Below, in pieces: positions 31,986 through 40,843 of a stretch of 64,000 nucleotides of DNA. The notes beneath the pieces were generated by a model. It saw only the letters and a list, made by a program, of their open reading frames with translations. It was not told the origin of the DNA and searched no databases. Position 1 is the stretch's first letter. The number at the start of each line of letters is the position of its first letter. This stretch comes from an uncultured Anaeroplasma sp. (GTDB lineage Bacteria > Bacillota_I > Bacilli_A > Acholeplasmatales > Anaeroplasmataceae). The DNA is taken from NCBI GenBank assembly GCA_947592005.1, contig CANQDJ010000004.1:1-64000 (forward strand), read 5' to 3'. The position numbers and the translations under genes were made by a program.

Positions 31986-33233
31986 ATGGCTGATATTATT
32001 AATGAAGCACAACGGTGCTTAAAATGCAAAAAACCTTTTTGCAAAGAAGGATGTCCGGTAGGGACAGACATTCCTATTATTATGGAAATGTTTTTGGAAG
32101 GAAGAATGGACGAAGCGGGAGAAAAACTTTTTAAAAATAATCCCTTATCCGCAATTTGTGCATTGATTTGTCCACATGAAAAAAATTGTATGGGACATTG
32201 TATTTTAAATCGAAAAGGTGCCCCTATTAAATTTTACGAAGTCGAATCTTATATTTCTTCTTTTTATTTGGAAAAGGCAAAACTTCAAAGACAAGCGGAC
32301 AATGGTCATTTAGTGGGAATTATCGGAGCCGGTCCTGCCGGACTTACTTTGGCAATTCTTCTTGCCGGCAGAGGATATCGTGTTACCATTATCGATTCCA
32401 AAGATAAAATCGGTGGTGTTCTGCGCTATGGTATCCCCGAATTTCGGCTTCCAAAAGCGTTATTGGATCGACTTTTAAAGCGTATGACGGAATTGGGAAT
32501 TCAATTTCGACCGAATACCTTAATCGGGCCTACCATCACTATCGACGATATGTTTAGAGATGGATATGATGCTATTTTTATTGGTACGGGAGTTTGGAAT
32601 CCGAATCGGTTGAGAATCCCTGGAGAAACATTGGGAAATGTTCATTTCGCAATAGATTATTTAAAAAATCCCGATTCCTATGAAGGCTTGGGAGATCATG
32701 TTATTATTATCGGGGCCGGTAATGTGGCAATGGACGCCGCAAGAACCATATTAAGAAAATCCAGTGCGAAAGTCGATATTATCTTCTTCCGCGGTCGAGA
32801 AGAAGTTACTGCTTTGGAAGAAGAATTGGAATTGGCGGAAGTCGATGGTGTAAAAATGAATTATTATTTAAACACCATTAAAATCGAATCCGATGGCATT
32901 ATCGTCGAACCGGTTTTAAAAATAGAAAACGAAGACGGAACCATAACATACAAAAATGATTCCGAACACCCATATAAAATGACATCAACTAGCGTTATTA
33001 TCGCTATCGGACAAGGAGCGTTATCCAATATAGTAAAAAATACAAAACAAATTGATACCACTCAAAAAGGCTTAATTCAAACCACCAATTCTGGTGGAGC
33101 GACTACTCGACCAGGTGTATATGCGGCAGGAGATGTCGTATCCGGTGCGAAAACGGTTGTGGAAGCCGTTGCCGCAACCAAACGAGTTGCCGATGAAATC
33201 GACCAATATATTCAAAATAAATATAAAGCATAA
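31986..33233 (+). CDS. GltD/NfnB-like NADPH-dependent Fe-S flavoprotein
   Basis: 415 residues. The N-terminal Fe-S domain has CLKCKKPFCKEGCPVGTDIP and ICALICPHEKNCMGHCIL (two [4Fe-4S] sites). FAD binding is by IGAGPAGLTLAILLAGRGY (near 112) and GGVLRYGIPEFRLP; NADPH binding by IIGAGNVAMDAARTILR (near 240); AAGDVVSGAKTVVEAVAATKRVA closes the FAD site. No glutamate synthase large subunit (gltB) is adjacent, so it is either a stand-alone oxidoreductase such as NADPH:ferredoxin or sulfide-type SudA, or acts with a distant partner. Confidence 0.85.
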   Translation: MADIINEAQRCLKCKKPFCKEGCPVGTDIPIIMEMFLEGRMDEAGEKLFKNNPLSAICALICPHEKNCMGHCILNRKGAPIKFYEVESYISSFYLEKAKLQRQADNGHLVGIIGAGPAGLTLAILLAGRGYRVTIIDSKDKIGGVLRYGIPEFRLPKALLDRLLKRMTELGIQFRPNTLIGPTITIDDMFRDGYDAIFIGTGVWNPNRLRIPGETLGNVHFAIDYLKNPDSYEGLGDHVIIIGAGNVAMDAARTILRKSSAKVDIIFFRGREEVTALEEELELAEVDGVKMNYYLNTIKIESDGIIVEPVLKIENEDGTITYKNDSEHPYKMTSTSVIIAIGQGALSNIVKNTKQIDTTQKGLIQTTNSGGATTRPGVYAAGDVVSGAKTVVEAVAATKRVADEIDQYIQNKYKA

Positions 33234-33257
33234 AAAGTATCCCGATGGATACTTTTT
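33232..33257. terminator. Bidirectional terminator after GltD-like gene
   Basis: AAAAAGTATCC, loop CGAT, GGATACTTTTT. It overlaps the stop codons of both convergent genes. Confidence 0.9.
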
Positions 33258-33777
33258 ATCTTATCTCTTTCAATTCCGTCAAACATTTTTTAGCAATATT
33301 ATTTAAAATAAAAACATTCTTCTCTTCATCGGCCTTCATTTGTTTCAATAAATGAATAATACTTTCATTATCTTCTTTTTCTTCCAATTTCATAATCTCT
33401 TCCGCTATATGAACATCTTCCATGGCTCTAGTTAAAACATTATTCAAATTCAAACGAATATCGTTTTTAATTCCCAACATATCCAATAATATCGCTTCAT
33501 ATTCCAATTTTTTTTGAGCGACAATATCTAATTCCTTCGCTAAATCGAATTGTCCCAATTCTTCCATTCTCTTACTACAAAGTTTAATATAAGCCGCCGA
33601 ATGACATTTTCTACTTAAAAAATGCTTAATTCTCTCTTGAATATCATCTTTTTTATCTTCCTCTATCTCTATTGCCTTTAATAAATAATTTTCATCGGAA
33701 TTCCCACAAATCGGACAAATCAATTCCGATTTTGTTTTTTCAAAATAATTCCCGCATATTGCACAATTATATTTCAC
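33256..33777 (-). CDS. Rubredoxin-like zinc/iron ribbon plus helical ferritin-like protein
   Basis: 173 residues from GTG 33777, preceded by GGTGATAAGA; no ATG start fits. The N-terminus YNCAICGNYFEKTKSELICPICGN has two CxxC knuckles as in rubredoxin or rubrerythrin. The rest is helical with Glu/His-rich segments (LEYEAILLDMLG, DVHIAEEIMKLEEKEDN, MKADEEKN) resembling a ferritin-like bundle. Classical rubrerythrin has the ribbon at the C-terminus; here the order is reversed, as in some reverse rubrerythrins. A role in peroxide defence is inferred; not all metal ligands can be confirmed. Confidence 0.6.
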   Translation of the reverse strand: MKYNCAICGNYFEKTKSELICPICGNSDENYLLKAIEIEEDKKDDIQERIKHFLSRKCHSAAYIKLCSKRMEELGQFDLAKELDIVAQKKLEYEAILLDMLGIKNDIRLNLNNVLTRAMEDVHIAEEIMKLEEKEDNESIIHLLKQMKADEEKNVFILNNIAKKCLTELKEIR

Positions 33778-33812
33778 TCTTATCACCACTTTTAATATGC
33801 ACATATTCCTTA

Positions 33813-34445
33813 TTATTTATACAAAAATTGTAAAATTAATCGAATAACCTCTTCTGATTTCACAATATTATAATGATTATGTTCTTTTAACACAACATAA
33901 TACTTTATCGGATTAGTAGAAATACGCAAAATATCAAATCCCGATTTCTCCGATACCAAAAAATCATCTTTTCCCCATAGAATACAAACTGGACAAGGTA
34001 TTTCTCTCACCCATTCTTTTGATTGCCGAACAATTTCGGCAAATATCAAAAAATAATATATTCTATGAAACGAAAAGGCCTTTTTTGTCTTAATTTTACT
34101 CTTTTTTATAATTTTTGGACGATAATTTCCGATATTAATATAATGAAAAGCCGGAGTCAATAAAATCAATCGATTCACTTTTCGAATTTGACAAATATAA
34201 CACCCCAATACTCCTCCCAAAGAATAACCGATAATATCGATCGTTTTATAGGTTTGAAAAAGTCGATCGTATTCTTCTACCGCATATTGAAAAGCCGAAC
34301 GGAAACTAAACCGATCGGTTCTTTTTCCATGTCCCGGCATAGTTGGTGTATATATATAATCATATTCTGTTTTTAAACGGCTTCGGATTAAATCAAAATC
34401 TTTTTCCGAAGATAAAAGTCCATGTAAACAAAGTAACGCTTTCAA
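33813..34445 (-). CDS. Alpha/beta hydrolase
   Basis: 210 residues. LCLHGLLSSEKDF at the oxyanion region, the nucleophile Ser in DIIGYSLGGVLGCYI (near 77), Asp in LWGKDDFLVSE (near 160) and His in LKEHNHYNIV (near 187) make a full triad. The family covers esterases, lipases and related enzymes; the substrate is unknown. The start is TTG 34445, supported by GGTGAT five bases upstream, a weak start codon. The gene is 8 bp before the rubredoxin-like gene. Confidence 0.85.
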   Translation of the reverse strand: MKALLCLHGLLSSEKDFDLIRSRLKTEYDYIYTPTMPGHGKRTDRFSFRSAFQYAVEEYDRLFQTYKTIDIIGYSLGGVLGCYICQIRKVNRLILLTPAFHYINIGNYRPKIIKKSKIKTKKAFSFHRIYYFLIFAEIVRQSKEWVREIPCPVCILWGKDDFLVSEKSGFDILRISTNPIKYYVVLKEHNHYNIVKSEEVIRLILQFLYK

Positions 34446-34492
34446 ACTATCACCAAATTAGTATATGCCGAAACTTAAAATAAAGTTTTACC

Positions 34493-34517
34493 AAATGAAA
34501 AGGTGGCTTTTGCCACC
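34493..34517 (-). terminator. Terminator of the helical protein gene
   Basis: GGTGGC, AAAA loop, GCCACC, then TTTTCATTT on the minus strand. Confidence 0.85.
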
Positions 34518-34519
34518 CA

Positions 34520-34954
34520 TTATAAATACTTTCGGATATCGACAGTCAATCTTTCTTCTATCTTTATTAATCGCTTGGTAATATTTTTGGATTCTTCGTC
34601 CGCTGCCTTATATTGATTCAAATACCGATTTAAAGATTTTACTCCCATATTATACCCGTCTGTCATTAAATCCGCTATTGTTTCATCGGATTTATCCATC
34701 ATCATTTTCATGTTTGTTTTCATAGTCGACATCGTCTTTACGATTGGATTGGGATTTTTTCCTTTATCTTCATATTTATTTAAAAGAATTTGAATTTCTT
34801 CTTTTAACCTTTCATGTTCCTTTTTTGATTTTATTAAATATTTTTTAAATTCTTCACTTTTTATACTATCTAAAACATCTTCTATTGAAGAAACTCCCAT
34901 CTTAATACCAGAATCACATTCTCTTAAAAGTTTTATTGTGTCCGATTCTATCAT
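34520..34954 (-). CDS. Helical protein of unknown function, ferritin-like build
   Basis: 144 residues, predicted almost entirely helical and highly charged, with several Met in the middle (MSTMKTNMKMMMDKSDETI). Glu/His positions spaced like a DUF2383/ferritin-like bundle are partly visible (SKKEHERLKEEI), but I cannot confirm a metal site. AAGGAGG gives a strong ribosome-binding site, and a strong terminator follows, so it is a well expressed single gene. Function not assigned. Confidence 0.7.
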   Translation of the reverse strand: MIESDTIKLLRECDSGIKMGVSSIEDVLDSIKSEEFKKYLIKSKKEHERLKEEIQILLNKYEDKGKNPNPIVKTMSTMKTNMKMMMDKSDETIADLMTDGYNMGVKSLNRYLNQYKAADEESKNITKRLIKIEERLTVDIRKYL

Positions 34955-35031
34955 TTTCTTTCCTCCTTGTCTTTTAGTTTCTCGCTATTTTTAAAATTTA
35001 TTCAAAATATAAGCACTTTCAACAAATAATG

Positions 35032-35040
35032 TGATATAAT
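35032..35040 (+). promoter_or_regulatory. Extended -10 promoter of uppS-ispH
   Basis: TGATATAAT, 17 bp before ATG 35058, with CGGTGAT between. Confidence 0.6.
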
Positions 35041-35057
35041 CAACTCGGTGATAAAAG

Positions 35058-35795
35058 ATGAAAGAATTAGATCAAACTAAAATACCCAACCATATCGCCA
35101 TCATTTTAGACGGAAATGGACGTTGGGCAAAAAAAAGAATGTTACCAAGAAATTTCGGTCATCGAAAAGGGGCTTTTAATCTAAAAGATATAGCCACCAA
35201 ATGTAATCAATTAGGTATCGGCTATTTAACCGTATTCTGTTTTTCCACAGAAAATTGGAAAAGACCGGAACTAGAAGTGAATTATTTAATGAATGCCCCA
35301 ATGCGTTACTATAAAAAATATAAACAAAAATTATTTGATTCTTCGATTCGATTCAAAATAATCGGTAGACGAGATCGGTTATCCGCTCCCTTTTTAAAAA
35401 TGATAGAGGAATTGGAAGAACAAACGAAAACTCATACCCGTTTAACATTGACCCTTTGTATAGATTATGGTTCCTACAATGAAATCGTTACGGCAGTAAA
35501 AGATATCGCCAAAGAAATTCAAAATGGAAAACTTACCATTGACGAAATCGACGAAGATACCATAACATCTCACCTATTTACCAAAGACTATCCCCCGTTG
35601 GATTTATTAATACGCACTTCCGGTGAATATCGTATCAGTAACTTTTTATTATGGCAAATGGCATATTCCGAACTTTACTTTACCGATGTATTATGGCCGG
35701 ATTTTGACGAAAAGGAATTAATAAAAGCCTTAATAGAATATCAACATAGAAATCGAAGATTCGGTGGGTTAAAAGATGAAAATTCAACGAATTAA
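35058..35795 (+). CDS. uppS: Undecaprenyl diphosphate synthase
   Basis: Cis-prenyltransferase making the C55 lipid carrier for cell-wall synthesis, 245 residues. The catalytic Asp is in IAIILDGNGRWAKKR (14-28), followed by GHRKGAFNLK, TVFCFSTENWKRP, LIRTSGEYRISNFLLWQ and AYSELYFTDVLWPDF, all family motifs. ATG 35058 follows GGTGAT. The last 20 bp overlap ispH, giving coupled expression of a supplier (IspH) and user (UppS) of isoprenoid diphosphates. Confidence 0.96.
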   Translation: MKELDQTKIPNHIAIILDGNGRWAKKRMLPRNFGHRKGAFNLKDIATKCNQLGIGYLTVFCFSTENWKRPELEVNYLMNAPMRYYKKYKQKLFDSSIRFKIIGRRDRLSAPFLKMIEELEEQTKTHTRLTLTLCIDYGSYNEIVTAVKDIAKEIQNGKLTIDEIDEDTITSHLFTKDYPPLDLLIRTSGEYRISNFLLWQMAYSELYFTDVLWPDFDEKELIKALIEYQHRNRRFGGLKDENSTN

Positions 35796-36645
35796 TCCAC
35801 AAGGATATTGTAATGGTGTAAAACGAGCGATTGAAATCGTGGAAAATGCTATTCAAAATCCCGATATTCCCAAACCGATTCATCTTTTGGGACAAATTAT
35901 TCATAATCGTTTTGTCGTCGAACAATTCCGTAAAAAAGGTGTTATCATTATAGAAGATAAAACAAAAACAAGGGAGGAACTTCTTCAACAAATTCATAGC
36001 GGAAGTGTCGTCTTTTCAGCACATGGAGTGTCCCCAAACGTATATTCTATTGCCCAAAAAAAAGGACTTACGATAATTGACGCTACTTGTAAATATGTTT
36101 TATCAATACACAAAAAAATAAAACAGTACCTAGAAAATGGATATAGTTGTATCTATATCGGGACAAAAAATCACCCCGAATGTGAAGGAGTATTGGGAAT
36201 GGATTCTTCTATTTATTTTGTTTCTTCGTCAGAAGATATAAAAAATTTAGAAATAGAAAACGATAAAATCTATGTAACCAATCAAACCACATTGTCTTTA
36301 TATGATCAAAAAGATATAATAAAAGAAATAAAAAAAATATATCCTTCGGCAATAATCGAAGATATGATTTGCAATGCCACGACAATTCGCCAAGAAGCCA
36401 TGGCAAAACAAGAAAAAGTAGATTTATGTATCGTCGTTGGAGATAAGTCATCTTCCAATACGAAAAAATTAGTGGAAGTCAGTCAAAAAATCGCTAAAAT
36501 ACCGACTATATTATGTGAAAGTTTAGAAGATTTGGATCGGGATAGATTAAAAAACATTTCTTCTGTTTCTATTTCTTCCGGGGCTTCTACTCCGAAAGAA
36601 ATTGTAGATGAAATTATAGATTATATAGAAAAAAGTAATGAATAA
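35776..36645 (+). CDS. ispH: 4-hydroxy-3-methylbut-2-enyl diphosphate reductase
   Basis: Last MEP-pathway step, yielding IPP and DMAPP via a [4Fe-4S] centre, 289 residues. The three cluster cysteines are in PQGYCNGVKRA (Cys13), DATCKYV and MICNATTIRQEA. The substrate His residues are in LLGQIIHN, AHGVSP and TKNHPECEGV, with the catalytic Glu in the last. GGTGGGTTAAAAG inside uppS serves its ATG. No RpsA-like fusion. The stop codon lies in the loop of the terminator. Confidence 0.96.
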   Translation: MKIQRINPQGYCNGVKRAIEIVENAIQNPDIPKPIHLLGQIIHNRFVVEQFRKKGVIIIEDKTKTREELLQQIHSGSVVFSAHGVSPNVYSIAQKKGLTIIDATCKYVLSIHKKIKQYLENGYSCIYIGTKNHPECEGVLGMDSSIYFVSSSEDIKNLEIENDKIYVTNQTTLSLYDQKDIIKEIKKIYPSAIIEDMICNATTIRQEAMAKQEKVDLCIVVGDKSSSNTKKLVEVSQKIAKIPTILCESLEDLDRDRLKNISSVSISSGASTPKEIVDEIIDYIEKSNE

Positions 36646-36660
36646 GCTCATTACTTTTTT
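36629..36660. terminator. Bidirectional terminator between ispH and dxs
   Basis: AAAAAAGTAATGA and TCATTACTTTTTT, six-base loop; perfect 13-bp stem serving the two convergent isoprenoid genes. Confidence 0.92.
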
Positions 36661-36668
36661 CGTTTTTC

Positions 36669-38513
36669 TTATTCGATTGAATTTAAAATTTCATGAATTT
36701 TCTTTTCAAATTGCGTTTTACCGAATCCGTAGGCATTTGATACATCTTGGATACTTCCATGCGGTAAAATGGTATCACAACTAAAATTATGGGCATATAC
36801 TTTGGAAGTAAAAGAATGACTTTCTTTATATTCTAAGATTTTATCAAATAAAGTACCACTTCCCACTACTTGTTCGATAACCAAAATCGGTAATCCGTTT
36901 TCAAAAACCTTTTCCAACATTTTTTTATCCATCGGTTTGATCCCTTTGGCATTATATAAATTCAAATCATTCTCTACGCAAATATCCAATAATGTCATCA
37001 CATCTGTTCCGTAACTTATAACATTTAACCGATTCCCTTTATGAAGTTGTTCCCAATCCAATCCACATACATATGTATAATCCAATTCTTTATCCAATCT
37101 ATACTTCCCTCTCGGATAACGAATTACAATAGGAGAATTACCATATTCAAACGCATAATTGAATAAACCAATGGTTTCTTGGGCATCTTTCGGCATACAA
37201 ATTTGAATATTCGGCATACCCATTAACATAGAAACATCGTAAATTCCTTGATGGGTAGAACCATCTTCTCCTACGATTCCGGCTCGGTCAAGACCAATAA
37301 TAACCTTTAAATTTTGACGGGCAATATCATTTAATATTTCGTCATACGCTCTTTGAGAGAAAGTGGAATACATCAATAAAACAACTTGTTTATGAGAAAT
37401 TGCCATACCGGCAGATAATACGGCACTATGTTCTTCGGCAATACCGACATCATAAAAATCCTTTGGATATAATTTGGCAAACTCGTCCAATCTCGCACCG
37501 ACTTTCATAGCAGGTGTAACAACAAAGAATTCTTTGGTTTTTCTTTTCTCCGTTAAATATTGGGCAACCAATTTGGAAATTAAAATCTCATTATCTGAAT
37601 AGGTATGGAAAGGTTTACCGGTCTGAATATCAAAAGGAGGCACTCCGTGAAAAGAACCGATATCGTCTTTTTCAGAAGGAAGGTAGCCTTTTCCTTTTTT
37701 CGTCATTAAATGTAAAATAACCGGTTTCTTTGTATCTTTGATTTTTTTCAACATTTTTATACAATACGATATATCATTACCATCATACGGACCATAATAA
37801 TCAAATCCCATATCTTCAAAAATATTATCTTGTTGAATAAATCCTTTGATTCCTCTTTTTACTTGGTGAAACCATCGAGTTAAAAATGCAGGTAAAATCT
37901 TATTGGTTACTGTTTTTAAAGAGCGATTCAACCAAGAATTTCTCAATTTAACAAAAGCCTTAGACAACGCACCGACAGACTTCGATATTCCCATTTTATT
38001 ATCATTTAAAATAATGATTGGGGCAAGATCTTGAAACTGACCTAAAAAATTCAATCCTTCCAATGCCAAACCATTGGTGATAGAACTGTCGCCGATTATA
38101 CTTATAATTCGACCATCCGTTTCTCCCGCTAAAATCATTCCCGCCATCGCCGAAATAGAGGTAGACGAATGACCGGATTCCCAAACATCATATTCCGATT
38201 CGCTTCTTCGAATATATCCGGAAAGTCCGCCATATTGTCGTAAAGTCTGAAATTCTTTGGCACGACCAGTCAGTATTTTATGAACATAGGCTTGATGCCC
38301 AACATCAAAAATAAATTTATCCTTTTTATAATCAAAAACATAATAAAGAGCGATAGTAAGTTCGACCACACCTAAATTACTACTTAAATGTCCTCCGGTC
38401 TTGGAAATAGATTCAATTAAAAACTTACGAATTTCATTGGCAAGTTCTCTTAATTCTTTGATTGATAAATTTTTAATAAAGGAAGGATCCTTTATTTCCA
38501 AAAGATTAATCAT
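36669..38513 (-). CDS. dxs: 1-deoxy-D-xylulose-5-phosphate synthase
   Basis: First MEP-pathway enzyme (pyruvate + glyceraldehyde-3-phosphate, ThDP cofactor). 614 residues from the ATG preceded by GGTGAT, near 38513. The ThDP site GHSSTSISAMAGM is near residue 112 and IGDSSITNGLALEGLNFLG near 142, GxDGN as YYGPYDGNDI, and RAGIVGEDGSTHQGIYDVS (near 385) in the pyrimidine domain. In many Bacillota dxs lies between xseB and tlyA; here it is displaced next to ispH. TATAAT about 30 bp upstream is a plausible -10. Confidence 0.96.
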   Translation of the reverse strand: MINLLEIKDPSFIKNLSIKELRELANEIRKFLIESISKTGGHLSSNLGVVELTIALYYVFDYKKDKFIFDVGHQAYVHKILTGRAKEFQTLRQYGGLSGYIRRSESEYDVWESGHSSTSISAMAGMILAGETDGRIISIIGDSSITNGLALEGLNFLGQFQDLAPIIILNDNKMGISKSVGALSKAFVKLRNSWLNRSLKTVTNKILPAFLTRWFHQVKRGIKGFIQQDNIFEDMGFDYYGPYDGNDISYCIKMLKKIKDTKKPVILHLMTKKGKGYLPSEKDDIGSFHGVPPFDIQTGKPFHTYSDNEILISKLVAQYLTEKRKTKEFFVVTPAMKVGARLDEFAKLYPKDFYDVGIAEEHSAVLSAGMAISHKQVVLLMYSTFSQRAYDEILNDIARQNLKVIIGLDRAGIVGEDGSTHQGIYDVSMLMGMPNIQICMPKDAQETIGLFNYAFEYGNSPIVIRYPRGKYRLDKELDYTYVCGLDWEQLHKGNRLNVISYGTDVMTLLDICVENDLNLYNAKGIKPMDKKMLEKVFENGLPILVIEQVVGSGTLFDKILEYKESHSFTSKVYAHNFSCDTILPHGSIQDVSNAYGFGKTQFEKKIHEILNSIE

Positions 38514-38573
38514 TTCTATCACCTTACTATGTTCTATATTACATTATACAATAAATTTTCGGTTTATACCATA

Positions 38574-38599
38574 AAAAAAAGTCCCGAAGGACTTTTTTT
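38574..38599 (-). terminator. Terminator of the pyr operon
   Basis: GGACTTTTTTT/AAAAAAAGTCC with loop TTCG on the minus strand; strong stem and T-run directly after the pyrE stop. Confidence 0.92.
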
Positions 38600-39243
38600 T
38601 ATTCTTCCATCCAAGATGGATCATTGGGATTCTTTTGGAATTTTAAAACCTTTTTCATATCCTTTTCCGAAATATACTTCTTTTCTTTAGCAACCATCGC
38701 CAAAGTTTCAAAATCGGATAAAGAATGATTTACTACATTGGCCGCAGAAAGGCGGTCCATTCCCTTTTGTAAATTATATGTAAATATAGAGGCAATTCCC
38801 AAAACATTCGCTCCAGCTTCCCGCAATACATCTACAACCTCTATTGCCGAACCGGCAGTAGAAATTAAATCTTCGATGACAACTACATTTTTTCCAACCG
38901 GAACAACCCCTTCGATTTGATTTCCTCTTCCGTGATCTTTCGCTCCACCTCTTACATATCCCATTGGTAAATTCAAAATTTCAGATACATACGCCGCATG
39001 AGCGATTCCCGCAGTCGATGTTCCCATCACAACCTCACAAGTCGGATAGTAGGTGCGAATCGTTTCCGCCAAACCGTTTTCCACCACTCTTCTCGTATCC
39101 GGATAAGATAACGTCAACCGATTATCACAATAGATAGGGGATTGAATACCGGAAGCCCAAGTAAACGGATCATTTGGTTTTAAAAATACCGCTTGAATCT
39201 TTAATAAATTTTCGGCAACTATTTCTTTTAAATTCTCTTTCAT
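38599..39243 (-). CDS. pyrE: Orotate phosphoribosyltransferase
   Basis: Joins orotate to PRPP to give OMP, 214 residues. The PRPP loop VVVIEDLISTAGSAIEVVDVLREAG is near 117-141, RGGAKDHGRGNQIEG carries the flexible-loop residues, and FTWASGIQSPIYCDNR the orotate site. It ends the eight-gene pyr operon, 1 bp after pyrF, with AAGGAG inside the pyrF end. Confidence 0.96.
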   Translation of the reverse strand: MKENLKEIVAENLLKIQAVFLKPNDPFTWASGIQSPIYCDNRLTLSYPDTRRVVENGLAETIRTYYPTCEVVMGTSTAGIAHAAYVSEILNLPMGYVRGGAKDHGRGNQIEGVVPVGKNVVVIEDLISTAGSAIEVVDVLREAGANVLGIASIFTYNLQKGMDRLSAANVVNHSLSDFETLAMVAKEKKYISEKDMKKVLKFQKNPNDPSWMEE

Positions 39244-39244
39244 A

Positions 39245-39931
39245 TCAACAAAACTCCTTTAAACAACGTTTATAAGCGGCAACAGGATCGTCCTGTGCCG
39301 TAATAGATCGACCAACCACAATATAATCCGCACCCAATTCTTTGGCATAAGCCGGTGTGGCAACCCGTTTTTGATCATTTACGGAATCGTCAGCAAACCG
39401 AATACCGGGTGTTACAGATATAAGTCCCATTTTTTTAATAATCGGGGCCTCCAAAGCGGAACATACCACTCCGTCCAATCCTGCTTCTTTGGCATTATTA
39501 GCATATGTCTTTACCACTTCTTGTAGAGGCATAGAAATCTTTAATTCCTTCTCCAACGCTTCTTGAGATATAGAAGTAAGCATCGTTACCGCAATCAATT
39601 TGGTATTTTTACCCTCTTCAACACTATCCAATCCTCTTCTGGCAGCCTTCATCATTTCAATTCCTCCGCCAGCATGAACATTTGTAATATCTACACCCAA
39701 TTTCGCTATATTACGCATCGCCTTTTCTACCGTATTCGGTATATCGTGTAATTTTAAATCCAAAAAAATTCTACAACCCATTCTTTTTAATTCTTCAACC
39801 AGTTGAGGACCTTCTTTATAAAAAATCTCCATACCGATTTTTAAAAACGGATTTAATCCTTCGAATTTTTTTAAAAATACAAATAATTCTTCCCGATTCT
39901 TAAAATCACAAGCAATAATCACATCTCTCAT
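39245..39931 (-). CDS. pyrF: Orotidine 5'-phosphate decarboxylase
   Basis: OMP to UMP, 228 residues, type 1. The catalytic FLDLKLHDIPNTVEKAM is near 56-72, the N-terminal ACDFKNREE gives the first substrate Asp, and TPGIR near 185 and VVGRSIT near 208 bind phosphate. The gene starts 3 bp after pyrD ends and is followed 1 bp later by pyrE. Confidence 0.96.
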   Translation of the reverse strand: MRDVIIACDFKNREELFVFLKKFEGLNPFLKIGMEIFYKEGPQLVEELKRMGCRIFLDLKLHDIPNTVEKAMRNIAKLGVDITNVHAGGGIEMMKAARRGLDSVEEGKNTKLIAVTMLTSISQEALEKELKISMPLQEVVKTYANNAKEAGLDGVVCSALEAPIIKKMGLISVTPGIRFADDSVNDQKRVATPAYAKELGADYIVVGRSITAQDDPVAAYKRCLKEFC

Positions 39932-39934
39932 TTT

Positions 39935-40843
39935 TTATTCCGCCTTTCCTATAATATCCGCTAAATTTTCTATATGAAGTTCTTTCATTACCTTAGGTAA
40001 ATCTTCAATAATTTTTTTACAAATATAAGGATCTACCAAATTTTGTGAACCGACCATCACCAAAGAAGCCCCGGCATACATCATTTCTATAACATCATAC
40101 GCACTTGTTACGCCTCCCATTCCTATAACCGGAATAGAAACATTTCTTGAAACATCATAAACCATTCTTAACGCAACAGGGAAAACCCCTCTACCGCTGT
40201 ATCCGCCTTTTTTAATTGAAATAATCGGTTTAGCGGTTTTTAAATCAATTCGCATACCTACTAAAGTATTGATCAAACTAATTGCGTCAGCCCCGGCCGC
40301 TTCTACCGCCTTCGCCATTGCCACAATATCCGTAACATTCGGAGATAATTTGACAATCAAAGGTTTTTGACAAACCTTTTTCACTTCTGTAACCAAGTCT
40401 TTGGCTACTTCGGGATCTACTCCGAAAGCCATTCCTCCACCTTGAACATTCGGACAAGATATATTTAATTCTACCGCAAATACTTTCTCACAAGTATTAA
40501 ATCTTTTTACCGTTTCCACATACTCTTTTACGCTATGTCCACCGACATTGGCAATGATTTGATTTTCATAAACCTTACTCAATTTCGGAAGTTCTTCTTC
40601 GATAACCTTATCCACTCCCGGATTTTGTAATCCTATGGCATTGATTAATCCTGCCGGACATTCCGCTATTCTTGGTAAAGGATTCCCATATCTCGGTTCC
40701 AAAGTCGTTCCTTTAATTGATATGCTCCCCAATATATTAATATCATAATAATCGGCAAATTCATATCCGAATCCAAATGTTCCGGAAGCCGGAATTATAG
40801 GATTTTTAAATTTTTTATTCAAAAAACGAATTCCCAATTTCAT
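39935..40843 (-). CDS. pyrD: Dihydroorotate dehydrogenase, class 1B catalytic subunit
   Basis: FMN enzyme oxidising dihydroorotate, 302 residues. IIPASGTFGFGYEFADYYD, the catalytic Cys in VELNISCPNVQGGGMAFG (near 128), LSPNVTDI, and GMGGVTSAYDVIEMMYAGAS form the TIM-barrel flavin site. A Cys base and the adjacent pyrK identify the NAD-linked PyrDB heterotetramer rather than the membrane class 2 enzyme. Its start overlaps the pyrK stop by one base (TAATG). Confidence 0.96.
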   Translation of the reverse strand: MKLGIRFLNKKFKNPIIPASGTFGFGYEFADYYDINILGSISIKGTTLEPRYGNPLPRIAECPAGLINAIGLQNPGVDKVIEEELPKLSKVYENQIIANVGGHSVKEYVETVKRFNTCEKVFAVELNISCPNVQGGGMAFGVDPEVAKDLVTEVKKVCQKPLIVKLSPNVTDIVAMAKAVEAAGADAISLINTLVGMRIDLKTAKPIISIKKGGYSGRGVFPVALRMVYDVSRNVSIPVIGMGGVTSAYDVIEMMYAGASLVMVGSQNLVDPYICKKIIEDLPKVMKELHIENLADIIGKAE

